From positions 1-5,346 of the forward strand of contig CALHKJ010000123.1 in NCBI GenBank assembly GCA_938033975.1: a stretch of DNA of 5,346 nucleotides, read 5' to 3'. Shown here in pieces: positions 1 through 5,346 of this stretch. Each line of letters starts with the position of its first letter. Within the stretch, counting starts at the first letter, position 1. The notes beneath the pieces were generated by a model. The model did no database searches and was not told the DNA's origin. It saw only the letters and a program-made list of their open reading frames with translations. The stretch comes from an uncultured Saprospiraceae bacterium. Its GTDB lineage: Bacteria; Bacteroidota; Bacteroidia; Chitinophagales; Saprospiraceae. The translations under genes were made by a program, and so were the position numbers.

Positions 1-1287
1 TGGAGTGGCGGTCATTACAAGAACATGAGGTATGAAGTCAGGGTTTTTGGCCCATAGTTTGGCTCTCTGCATAACACCAAAACGGTGTTGCTCATCAATA
101 ACGGCAATCCCTAGTTTTTGAAAGACGACATAGTCTTCAAGAAGTGCATGTGTGCCTACAATTATATTGAGTTCACCATTTTTGAGATAGTCTAAAACTA
201 TTTTTCTTTCTTTTCCTTTCACGGCACCAGATAGATATCCTACTCTTATGCCAGTCCCTTCGAGGTATTCTTTTAAGGAGTCGTAGTGTTGCTGTGCTAG
301 TATTTGTGTTGGAGCAAGCATCACTGCTTGAAAACCATTGTCAATGGCAATGAGCATGGTCAAAAGTGCCACCATTGTTTTTCCTGAACCCACATCTCCT
401 TGCAAAAGCCTGTTCATTTGGAAACCAGAACCGACATCTGACCTAATTTCTTTAACCACTCTTTTTTGAGCGTTGGTTAATTCGAACGGCAGATTGTTTT
501 TATAAAAATTATTAAAGGTCTCACCTATTTCTGTGAAGCTTGGCCCTTTGTATTTTAGTTTTCTACGTTGCTTGCTAAAAAGCATAGCAAGTTGAAAAAA
601 GAATATTTCTTCAAATTTCAATCTATTGACGCCTTCCTCTACTTGCTCTCTATTTTTTGGTTGATGGATTTTTATCAAAGCTTCATAGCGAGACTTTAAC
701 TTTAGCATTTTTAGAAGATAGGGAGGCAAAGTTTCGGGGACATCGGATTCTTTGATTTCATCAAAGACTGTGGTAATTAATCTTCTTCTTTTTTTGTTGT
801 CCATTCCCACCTTGGTCAACATCTCAGTGGAAGAATAAACTGCATCAAGGCTTGTCTTAAGTTTGGTTCCCTCTGCTTTTATCATTTCAAGTTCAGGGTG
901 GGCTAAGGTTTTTTTGCCTTTGAAGATGCTTAGTCTACCATAGATAATATAATCTTGATCTGGGATGATCATTTTTTTCACCCATGAAACTCCTTTAAAC
1001 CAAAGTAGCTCGATATAACCTGTATCATCTTTTGCAATTGCCGTGAGGCGTTGTTGTCTTTTTCCTTTGACCTCTTTTACGGAAGTAATCTTTGCCTTAA
1101 GCAATACCTTTTCTCCATCTCGTCCTATATCCTTGATGGTTGTATAATTGGTCTTATCAACATACCTAAAAGGAAAGGTAAAGAGTAGATCCTCGACAGT
1201 ACGGATGCCAAGCTCATGAAAGAATTTGCCCTTTGCGGGTCCAACTCCTCTTACAAATTCGATCGGTTTTTCTAATAGTCTACTCAT
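1..1287 (-). CDS. recG: ATP-dependent DNA helicase RecG, N-terminal part (gene runs off the left edge)
   Basis: RecG is a cytoplasmic superfamily 2 DNA translocase that remodels stalled replication forks and branch-migrates Holliday junctions. The minus strand is open from the ATG at 1287-1285 to the window edge, giving 429 codons of a protein usually near 700. The N-terminus has G-V-G-P at 14-17 and F-P-F-R-Y at 38-42, followed by the OB-fold wedge region (roughly 55-150) that family members use to grip branched DNA. Helicase lobe 1 follows: Walker A G-D-V-G-S-G-K-T at 297-304 with the ATP-binding lysine K303, motif Ia L-A-P-T-Q at 324-328, V-G-T-H at 377-380, the DEQH box at 398-401 continuing R-F-G as is typical of RecG, and motif III T-A-T at 426-428. 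Lobe 2 and the C-terminal motifs lie outside the window. No frameshift is visible. The gene is divergent from rbfA. The start is well placed because the family's first conserved block begins within a few residues of it. The identification is secure. Confidence 0.97.
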   Translation of the reverse strand, partial: MSRLLEKPIEFVRGVGPAKGKFFHELGIRTVEDLLFTFPFRYVDKTNYTTIKDIGRDGEKVLLKAKITSVKEVKGKRQQRLTAIAKDDTGYIELLWFKGVSWVKKMIIPDQDYIIYGRLSIFKGKKTLAHPELEMIKAEGTKLKTSLDAVYSSTEMLTKVGMDNKKRRRLITTVFDEIKESDVPETLPPYLLKMLKLKSRYEALIKIHQPKNREQVEEGVNRLKFEEIFFFQLAMLFSKQRRKLKYKGPSFTEIGETFNNFYKNNLPFELTNAQKRVVKEIRSDVGSGFQMNRLLQGDVGSGKTMVALLTMLIAIDNGFQAVMLAPTQILAQQHYDSLKEYLEGTGIRVGYLSGAVKGKERKIVLDYLKNGELNIIVGTHALLEDYVVFQKLGIAVIDEQHRFGVMQRAKLWAKNPDFIPHVLVMTATP

Positions 1288-1403
1288 CAAAAATATTTGC
1301 CGAAAGGCGAATAACAAATATAATGATATTTAGGAGTCAAGAAACAGTGTAAAAAGGACTGAAAATGAACTTAATAAATGAATCAATGGTTTAATTTAGC
1401 AGT
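1288..1403. other. Divergent intergenic region between recG and rbfA
   Basis: This 116-bp AT-rich gap must hold the start signals for both divergent genes. The minus-strand promoter candidate is described separately. For rbfA the closest plus-strand match to TAnnTTTG is TAATTTAG at 1392-1399 (7 of 8), but it ends only four bases before the ATG and has no TTG at a suitable distance, so the rbfA promoter is not identified. Positions 1296-1311 form a short inverted repeat, TTTGCC and GGCGAA around GAAA, which could fold into a 6-bp stem (one G-U pair) on a plus-strand transcript. No small ORF worth reporting is seen. Confidence 0.5.
1315..1340 (-). promoter_or_regulatory. Candidate recG promoter (Bacteroidota-type -7 element)
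   Basis: Read on the minus strand, 1322-1315 is TATATTTG, an exact match to the Bacteroidota -7 consensus TAnnTTTG. A TTG that could serve as the -33 element lies at 1340-1338, but the spacing is 15 bases, shorter than the roughly 17-23 usually quoted for this phylum. Initiation a few bases downstream would leave a leader of about 20-25 nt before the recG ATG. The placement is sensible, but the short AT-rich motif could occur by chance and the -33 spacing counts against it. Confidence 0.4.
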
Positions 1404-1781
1404 ATGGCAGAATCGAAAAGACAACAGCAGGTAGGCTCCTTGATAAAGAGGCACTTTAGTACAGTTATTATGAATGAAGGGCCGAATATTCAATCAGGCG
1501 TATTGCTGACAGTAACAGATGTTAAGATGAGTTCTGATTTAGGACTTGCCAAAATCTATATTTCTGTATATGGTACGGAAAAGAAATTGGATGTCATAGA
1601 TGCTTTAGAATCCAACAATACCTTACTTCGTCAACAACTAGCCGCACGTATCAAACGACATGTAAGGAGAATTCCCAATATAAATATCTACCTAGATGAA
1701 ACTTTGGATGAGATGTATCGATTGAGAAATGTCTTTGGTCAACTTCATGAGCAGAAGTTGATGGGGAAGGAAGAAGAATAA
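1404..1781 (+). CDS. rbfA: 30S ribosome-binding factor RbfA
   Basis: RbfA is a small cytoplasmic protein that binds the immature 30S subunit near the 16S rRNA 5' helix and helps late maturation; in Escherichia coli it is needed for growth in the cold. The 125-residue product has the usual length and a single KH-like domain. Family landmarks are the opening helix with Q-Q-V-G-S-L-I at 8-14, the strand pair V-T-D-V-K-M-S-S-D-L at 38-47 followed by A-K-I-Y-I-S-V at 49-55, the basic helix L-R-Q-Q-L-A-A-R-I at 75-83, and R-R-I-P at 88-91 leading to the last strand with Y-L-D-E at 96-99. The C-terminal tail is short, charged and ends in acidic residues. No Shine-Dalgarno sequence precedes the ATG, which is normal for Bacteroidota. 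The next gene starts 19 bp downstream on the same strand, so read-through into the regulator is possible. The identification is secure. Confidence 0.96.
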   Translation: MAESKRQQQVGSLIKRHFSTVIMNEGPNIQSGVLLTVTDVKMSSDLGLAKIYISVYGTEKKLDVIDALESNNTLLRQQLAARIKRHVRRIPNINIYLDETLDEMYRLRNVFGQLHEQKLMGKEEE

Positions 1782-1800
1782 ATTTCGTATATTATATGTT

Positions 1801-2616
1801 ATGTCCTATTTAAAACATAAACCTGTAAATCCTCTTTTACAAGCTTTCGTAGAATATTATAATTCGTTTGTTGGAGATGGTATAGAAGCAAGAAAGTTTG
1901 TCTCATTACCTGAGGGCAAAATAGGAATGGTATTTATGTTGAATGGAGGAAGTAAAAAAGTTGAACCTGATGAAATTATACACTTTACTCAATCACACAT
2001 TTCTGGGCTGGTAACAAAATCCACCAACTACCAATTAAGTAAAGATATCGAAACCTTCAGTGTCGTTTTTAAGCCAGGTGCATTGTTTAAATTCGTTCCA
2101 AAAATCCCCGTACATATCTTAGCAAAATCTTCAGCAAATTTAATTGATGTGTTTGGTAAGGAGATTTATCGAATTGAAGATAAGTTGAAGAAGGAGAAGG
2201 ATTTCTTGAAAAGGATTTCAATTGTAGAAGATTTTTTGTTGTCTAAAATTGATGTATGTGATTCAAGAATAAATAGGGCGATAAAGTATGTTTCTGATTA
2301 CTCAAATATAGCGACAGTTTCAGCATTAAGCATGCAACTAAATCTTGGAGAAAGACAATTAAGAAATATATTTAAAGAGAAGATTGGACTGAGTCCAAAA
2401 CAATATATCAAATTGTATAGATTTAAAAAGTCTCTATCAAATCCACCAAGGTGGAATCAGAATAATGCTCAATATGCTGCTGCTCTTGGATATTATGATG
2501 AATCTCATTTTATTAATGAATTCAAATCGTTCTCTGGCATGACTCCCAGTGAGTATTTTAAAAGTCAAGAACTAATTGCCGATTTTTCCAATTTTAATAG
2601 GTTGTATGTGAGGTAA
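1801..2616 (+). CDS. AraC-family transcriptional regulator
   Basis: This is a 271-residue cytoplasmic DNA-binding regulator. The C-terminal third is a clear AraC/XylS domain with two helix-turn-helix units. The first spans about 171-208 and includes L-N-L-G-E-R-Q-L-R-N-I-F and G-L-S-P-K-Q-Y. The second spans about 222-252, with the family signature L-G-Y-Y-D-E-S-H-F-I-N-E-F-K at 229-242 and G-M-T-P-S-E-Y at 246-252. The N-terminal 150 residues resemble the uncharacterised sensor-like domain common in Bacteroidota regulators of this type (P-L-L-Q-A-F-V-E-Y-Y at 11-20, V-V-F-K-P-G-A at 88-94); its ligand is unknown and I see no sugar-binding cupin motif. Residues about 120-150 are rich in Lys and Glu and may form a helical linker. 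The gene sits 19 bp after rbfA and 19 bp before an exported-protein gene, its likeliest partner or target. Sampled lines look more AT-rich than purA. The 19-bp upstream gap shows no repeated operator half-sites. Class is certain; the regulated process is unknown. Confidence 0.93.
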   Translation: MSYLKHKPVNPLLQAFVEYYNSFVGDGIEARKFVSLPEGKIGMVFMLNGGSKKVEPDEIIHFTQSHISGLVTKSTNYQLSKDIETFSVVFKPGALFKFVPKIPVHILAKSSANLIDVFGKEIYRIEDKLKKEKDFLKRISIVEDFLLSKIDVCDSRINRAIKYVSDYSNIATVSALSMQLNLGERQLRNIFKEKIGLSPKQYIKLYRFKKSLSNPPRWNQNNAQYAAALGYYDESHFINEFKSFSGMTPSEYFKSQELIADFSNFNRLYVR

Positions 2617-2635
2617 CTTGCTTAAAAGTTATCTT

Positions 2636-3889
2636 ATGAAAAAATGCCACTTTATTTTCCTGCTCTTCTATTATATACCGATAGGAGCTCAGACTATATC
2701 ACTTGGTGATATTAACTATATTGATCTTCCATTCAATTTCGTTGTCAAAGATGCAATTCTTGATACTGATGAAGTATTGCTCGCAGGTTTCTTGCGCGAT
2801 ACTTTATCGGGAAATATTGATAGCTATGCCATCTTGATTGATAATTTGGGAGCCACAAAGAAGATATTTCATTTGGAACAAGCTGGTGCTTTTTCTCAAA
2901 TAGAAAGATGTGTTCAGTATGATGAAGACTATTACTTGCTTGAAAATAGTTCTGGTCCTAATAAGAATCTTATAACAGTATATCAACTAGATTCTGAATT
3001 AAAATTGAAGGACAAATTTCCAATTGTTGATAGGGAACTTTGTTTGGGAAAAGATATTTTGTTTCTAAACGAACAAACATTTTTAGTCGCATTTTGGGAT
3101 GGTTCAAATTTTGCAAATTCATTTCCGGTTATTCATAAATATGATTTGTCAGGAAATAAGATTGGCGAAGTGAGTCTGGATAAGGCGAATGAAAAGTATA
3201 TTGAATTTGGTGAGCCGGATCAAAGTTGGACAGAAGAACAGAAAGAGTCTTTTGTCATCTTGAGGAAATACCAAAAAACAAAATTGGTAAAGCAGGTACA
3301 TAAATTGGTCTTGGGAGAAGATGGTGTTTATGTTCTTGGTTCTGAAAATACTACCAATATATCAGACTATTGGTTGTGTAAAATTGATCTAGACTTAAAT
3401 TATCAATGGGAATATCTTTTTAAAGATGAAGGTGGAATGGGTACAGATTGGTTATTGGATGGTTATGTGGATAGTGATAAGTTGAGAGTTGCAGGATATC
3501 AATACAGTAAGAAGCACGGTGGCTACAATTTTAATTATTTGGTATTCGATGGGAATGGTTTAGTAGAACAAAATAAGATTTACGATTATGGCAACGACGA
3601 AGTAACAGAAGGAATTATTAGAATGGATGCGTTGAATGTACAATATGGCTATTCAATTGATAGAATTGGTGATTTTATAGATTTTGATAATGACCATGAA
3701 CTATTGATATTGTTGTTAAACAATAATGGTGATATATTGGATAGACAGAATCATAAAATAGCCGGGTTCAAGAATATTATTCAAGCTGTCAAACTTGAAA
3801 ATGATTCAATTTTGTTTCTAGGCGAGCAAGTTTTGAATTCTCAAAGTAGGTATTTTGCCCTTGAAGGTAAATTGATCTATAAACCTTAG
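2636..3889 (+). CDS. Exported protein of unknown function with a beta-propeller-like repeat pattern
   Basis: I do not recognise a named family. The reading frame can be opened from a TTG at 2618, but the ATG at 2636 (417 residues) is preferred: it begins directly with a signal peptide, M-K-K, a hydrophobic core at about 6-17, and a likely signal peptidase I site around G-A-Q at 17-19, whereas the TTG start would add six residues in front of it. No lipobox cysteine is present, so a soluble periplasmic or secreted protein is expected. The mature part shows about seven loosely repeated units: a short hydrophobic strand, often ending in Gly, then a polar stretch and an aromatic strand leading to Asp or Asn near Gly. 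The clearest are at 47-72, 231-254 (with D-Y-W-L-C-K-I-D-L-D), 283-308 and 392-413. This suits a beta-propeller fold. No type IX secretion C-terminal sorting domain, catalytic motif or second membrane segment is seen. It follows the AraC-type gene by 19 bp and probably shares its transcript. Function is unknown; the fold is an inference. Confidence 0.8.
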   Translation: MKKCHFIFLLFYYIPIGAQTISLGDINYIDLPFNFVVKDAILDTDEVLLAGFLRDTLSGNIDSYAILIDNLGATKKIFHLEQAGAFSQIERCVQYDEDYYLLENSSGPNKNLITVYQLDSELKLKDKFPIVDRELCLGKDILFLNEQTFLVAFWDGSNFANSFPVIHKYDLSGNKIGEVSLDKANEKYIEFGEPDQSWTEEQKESFVILRKYQKTKLVKQVHKLVLGEDGVYVLGSENTTNISDYWLCKIDLDLNYQWEYLFKDEGGMGTDWLLDGYVDSDKLRVAGYQYSKKHGGYNFNYLVFDGNGLVEQNKIYDYGNDEVTEGIIRMDALNVQYGYSIDRIGDFIDFDNDHELLILLLNNNGDILDRQNHKIAGFKNIIQAVKLENDSILFLGEQVLNSQSRYFALEGKLIYKP

Positions 3890-3930
3890 TAATTCTTACT
3901 TTATATAGACTCAAAACTTGTTCATAACTC

Positions 3931-3940
3931 ATTGGCCAAT
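3931..3940. repeat. Perfect 10-bp palindrome upstream of purA
   Basis: ATTGGCCAAT reads identically on both strands. It lies in the 117-bp gap before purA, 25 bp upstream of the candidate -7 element, so it would sit around -40 to -50, a position suited to a dimeric regulator. A second, more widely spaced inverted pair, TTCATA at 3921-3926 and TATGAA at 3954-3959, flanks it but is not concentric with it. No known regulator is assigned; a palindrome this short may be chance. Confidence 0.3.
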
Positions 3941-3965
3941 ATTAGTTTACGAATATGAATTTTTC

Positions 3966-3973
3966 TATTTTTG
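3966..3973 (+). promoter_or_regulatory. Candidate purA promoter, -7 element
   Basis: TATTTTTG is an exact match to the Bacteroidota -7 consensus TAnnTTTG, ending 33 bp before the purA ATG, which would leave a leader of roughly 25-30 nt. No clean TTG stands at the -33 position; the nearest full TTG (3932-3934) is 31 bases upstream of the element, and only degenerate T-rich triplets (such as 3942-3944 or 3947-3949) have acceptable spacing. The location between a gene end and a housekeeping gene start makes a promoter here likely; the exact boxes are less sure. Confidence 0.5.
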
Positions 3974-4006
3974 ACCTTTAAATAACCATTCAAAATACAA
4001 AGCTCA

Positions 4007-5284
4007 ATGGCTTTAGATGTATTATTAGGTCTTCAATGGGGTGACGAAGGAAAAGGAAAAATCGTCGACTACCTAGCTCCAGATTATAACATGATAGCAC
4101 GATTTCAAGGAGGTCCCAATGCGGGACATACTATCGTGATTGGGGAGGATAAATTTGTTCTTCACACCATTCCTTCAGGTATTTTTAGGGAAAACGTTGA
4201 TAACCTTATAGGAAATGGGGTTGTAGTTGATCCTATCACTCTTGCTAAGGAAATAAAGGGTCTAAAAGATGCTGGTCTTAATATGGCAAATCTTAAGATC
4301 TCTTCAAAGGCACATTTAATATTGCCAACTCATAGATGGCTAGACGCAGCTTCGGAAGCATCAAAGGGAAAGCAAAAAATTGGAAGTACCTTGAAAGGAA
4401 TTGGTCCAACTTACATGGACAAAACCGGGAGGAATGGACTAAGGATTGGAGATATTTCCACCCCTCAATTTAAAGAAAAGTATACTGCTCTTGCTGCTAA
4501 GCATAAGCAGTTGTTATCAATTTATCCTGCAGTAGAATTTAATCATGCTGAAGAGGAAGAAAAATGGTTTGAAGCAATTGAGGCCATAAAATGGATTCCT
4601 GTAGTTGATAGCATGTATTATGTAAATGATGCTTTGAAAGCTGGTAAGAATATATTGGCAGAAGGAGCACAAGGTTCGATGCTTGATATTGATTTCGGTA
4701 CCTATCCATATGTTACTTCATCAAATACCGTTAGTTCTGGAGTATGTAATGGATTGGGCGTTGCTCCGCAGCAAATTGGTAAGGTTATCGGAATTACCAA
4801 GGCTTATTGCACTAGAGTAGGTTCTGGACCATTTCCAACTGAGCTTAATGGAGAAGTAGGAGAGAAGCTTAGGACTTTAGGAAGTGAGTTTGGTGCAACC
4901 ACAGGCAGACCAAGGAGATGTGGATGGATTGATATCCCACAATTGAAGTATACCATCATGATAAATGGCGTGACAAGTCTTTGCGTTACAAAGCTTGATA
5001 TCCTGAATGAATTTGATGAGGTAAGATTGGCCAAAGAGTATACCATAGATGGAGAAAAAACAGACAAGCTTCCATTTGATATGAATAGTTCGAAAATCTA
5101 TGTTGATTTTGAAACAATGCATGGATGGAAAACAGATCTTGAAGGATTAGAAAATTTTGAAGACCTTCCGAGTGCTGCACAAGAATTTTTGATGGAGCTG
5201 GAGCGATTACTAGAAGTACCTATTGATTTTATATCGAAAGGACCTCAGAGAAGAAACTTGATTCTTCGCAATGTAATGGCATAG
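4007..5284 (+). CDS. purA: Adenylosuccinate synthetase PurA
   Basis: PurA joins IMP and aspartate, using GTP, to form adenylosuccinate, the first committed step from IMP to AMP, in the cytoplasm as a homodimer. The 425 residues match the family's usual length of about 430. The N-terminus carries the P-loop-like G-D-E-G-K-G-K at 12-18 with the catalytic Asp13, and G-G-P-N-A-G-H at 35-41 with the catalytic His41; both align with E. coli numbering without gaps. G-S-T-L-K-G-I-G-P-T-Y at 126-136 is the IMP-binding block, followed by R142 and R146, one of which probably corresponds to the arginine that reaches across the dimer. E-G-A-Q-G at 219-223 and Y-P-Y-V-T-S-S-N at 233-240 contribute to the IMP site, G-A-T-T-G-R-P-R-R at 296-304 is the aspartate-binding loop, T-K-L-D at 328-331 recognises guanine, and G-P-Q-R-R-N at 412-417 closes the GTP site. 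All key residues are intact. A 117-bp gap with its own promoter-like element suggests transcription independent of the upstream genes. The identification is secure. Confidence 0.98.
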   Translation: MALDVLLGLQWGDEGKGKIVDYLAPDYNMIARFQGGPNAGHTIVIGEDKFVLHTIPSGIFRENVDNLIGNGVVVDPITLAKEIKGLKDAGLNMANLKISSKAHLILPTHRWLDAASEASKGKQKIGSTLKGIGPTYMDKTGRNGLRIGDISTPQFKEKYTALAAKHKQLLSIYPAVEFNHAEEEEKWFEAIEAIKWIPVVDSMYYVNDALKAGKNILAEGAQGSMLDIDFGTYPYVTSSNTVSSGVCNGLGVAPQQIGKVIGITKAYCTRVGSGPFPTELNGEVGEKLRTLGSEFGATTGRPRRCGWIDIPQLKYTIMINGVTSLCVTKLDILNEFDEVRLAKEYTIDGEKTDKLPFDMNSSKIYVDFETMHGWKTDLEGLENFEDLPSAAQEFLMELERLLEVPIDFISKGPQRRNLILRNVMA

Positions 5285-5346
5285 GTTTTGAAATATTAAA
5301 TTGTAAAGCCAGGATTTATTTTTTGGTATTTATTTCATGAAAGAGG
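5285..5346 (+). other. Region downstream of purA with a possible start of another gene
   Basis: This AT-rich end region has no GC-rich hairpin followed by a T-run, so no intrinsic terminator for purA is called. An ATG at 5337-5339 opens M-K-E and runs off the window after ten bases, which is too little to judge. TATTTTTTG at 5317-5325 resembles the -7 consensus with one extra base in the spacer. Together they hint at a further plus-strand gene, but this is weak. Confidence 0.15.

Noticed and set aside
1730..1737. TGTCTTTG near the 3' end of rbfA as a promoter for the AraC-type gene
   Set aside because: It misses the TA of the consensus by one base, has no TTG at a fitting distance, and lies in coding sequence.
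2804..2986. Minus-strand open frame of 60 codons inside the exported-protein gene
   Set aside because: It lies wholly within a longer plus-strand gene with a convincing signal peptide, shows no recognisable motif, and has no start signals.
2636..3889. Exported protein as a lipoprotein or type IX secretion cargo
   Set aside because: The cysteine at residue 4 is in the n-region, not at a lipobox after the hydrophobic core, and the C-terminus lacks the long sorting domain expected of type IX cargo.
3888..3900. AGTAA-TTC-TTACT inverted repeat at the end of the exported-protein gene as a terminator
   Set aside because: The stem is only five AT-rich pairs with a three-base loop, overlaps the stop codon and is not followed by a T-run, so it is unlikely to terminate transcription.
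4804..5180. Three overlapping minus-strand open frames of 64-87 codons opposite purA
   Set aside because: They are antisense shadows of a fully intact, highly conserved enzyme gene and show no protein-like motifs.
5310..5326. GCCA...TGGT pairing after purA as a terminator
   Set aside because: Only three to four pairs are possible around an AT-rich loop and no T-run follows the stem.
1..5346. RNA genes, CRISPR arrays, insertion sequences or attachment sites
   Set aside because: No tRNA- or rRNA-like sequence, regularly spaced direct repeats, transposase motif or terminal inverted repeats could be seen on either strand.

Overview
The window looks like a chromosomal segment from an AT-rich member of the Bacteroidota. 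Three things point there. The PurA and RecG sequences are of a Bacteroidota-like type (PurA carries G-S-T-L-K-G-I-G-P where proteobacterial enzymes have G-T-T-G-R-G-I-G-P). Two intergenic regions hold exact matches to the Bacteroidota -7 promoter element TAnnTTTG. None of the complete genes has a clear Shine-Dalgarno sequence, as is usual in that phylum. The genus cannot be named from this sequence.

Layout: positions 1-1287 (minus strand) hold the N-terminal 429 codons of recG, the branch-migrating DNA helicase; the rest lies beyond the left edge. A 116-bp divergent gap (1288-1403) separates it from three plus-strand genes with short, equal 19-bp gaps: rbfA (1404-1781, ribosome maturation factor), an AraC-type transcriptional regulator (1801-2616), and an exported protein of unknown function with a repetitive, beta-propeller-like pattern (2636-3889). 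A 117-bp gap with a promoter-like element and a 10-bp perfect palindrome precedes purA (4007-5284, adenylosuccinate synthetase). The last 62 bp hold no recognisable terminator and possibly the first codons of another gene.

recG, rbfA and purA are housekeeping genes for DNA repair, ribosome assembly and AMP synthesis, with no obvious functional link to each other. The regulator and the exported protein sit between them as a two-gene unit and are the only accessory-looking part of the window. The spacing suggests they are transcribed together, possibly by read-through from rbfA, but what the regulator senses and what the exported protein does cannot be read from the sequence. I found no RNA gene, mobile element, CRISPR array or clear new system. 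The regulator/propeller pair is the best candidate for a second look.
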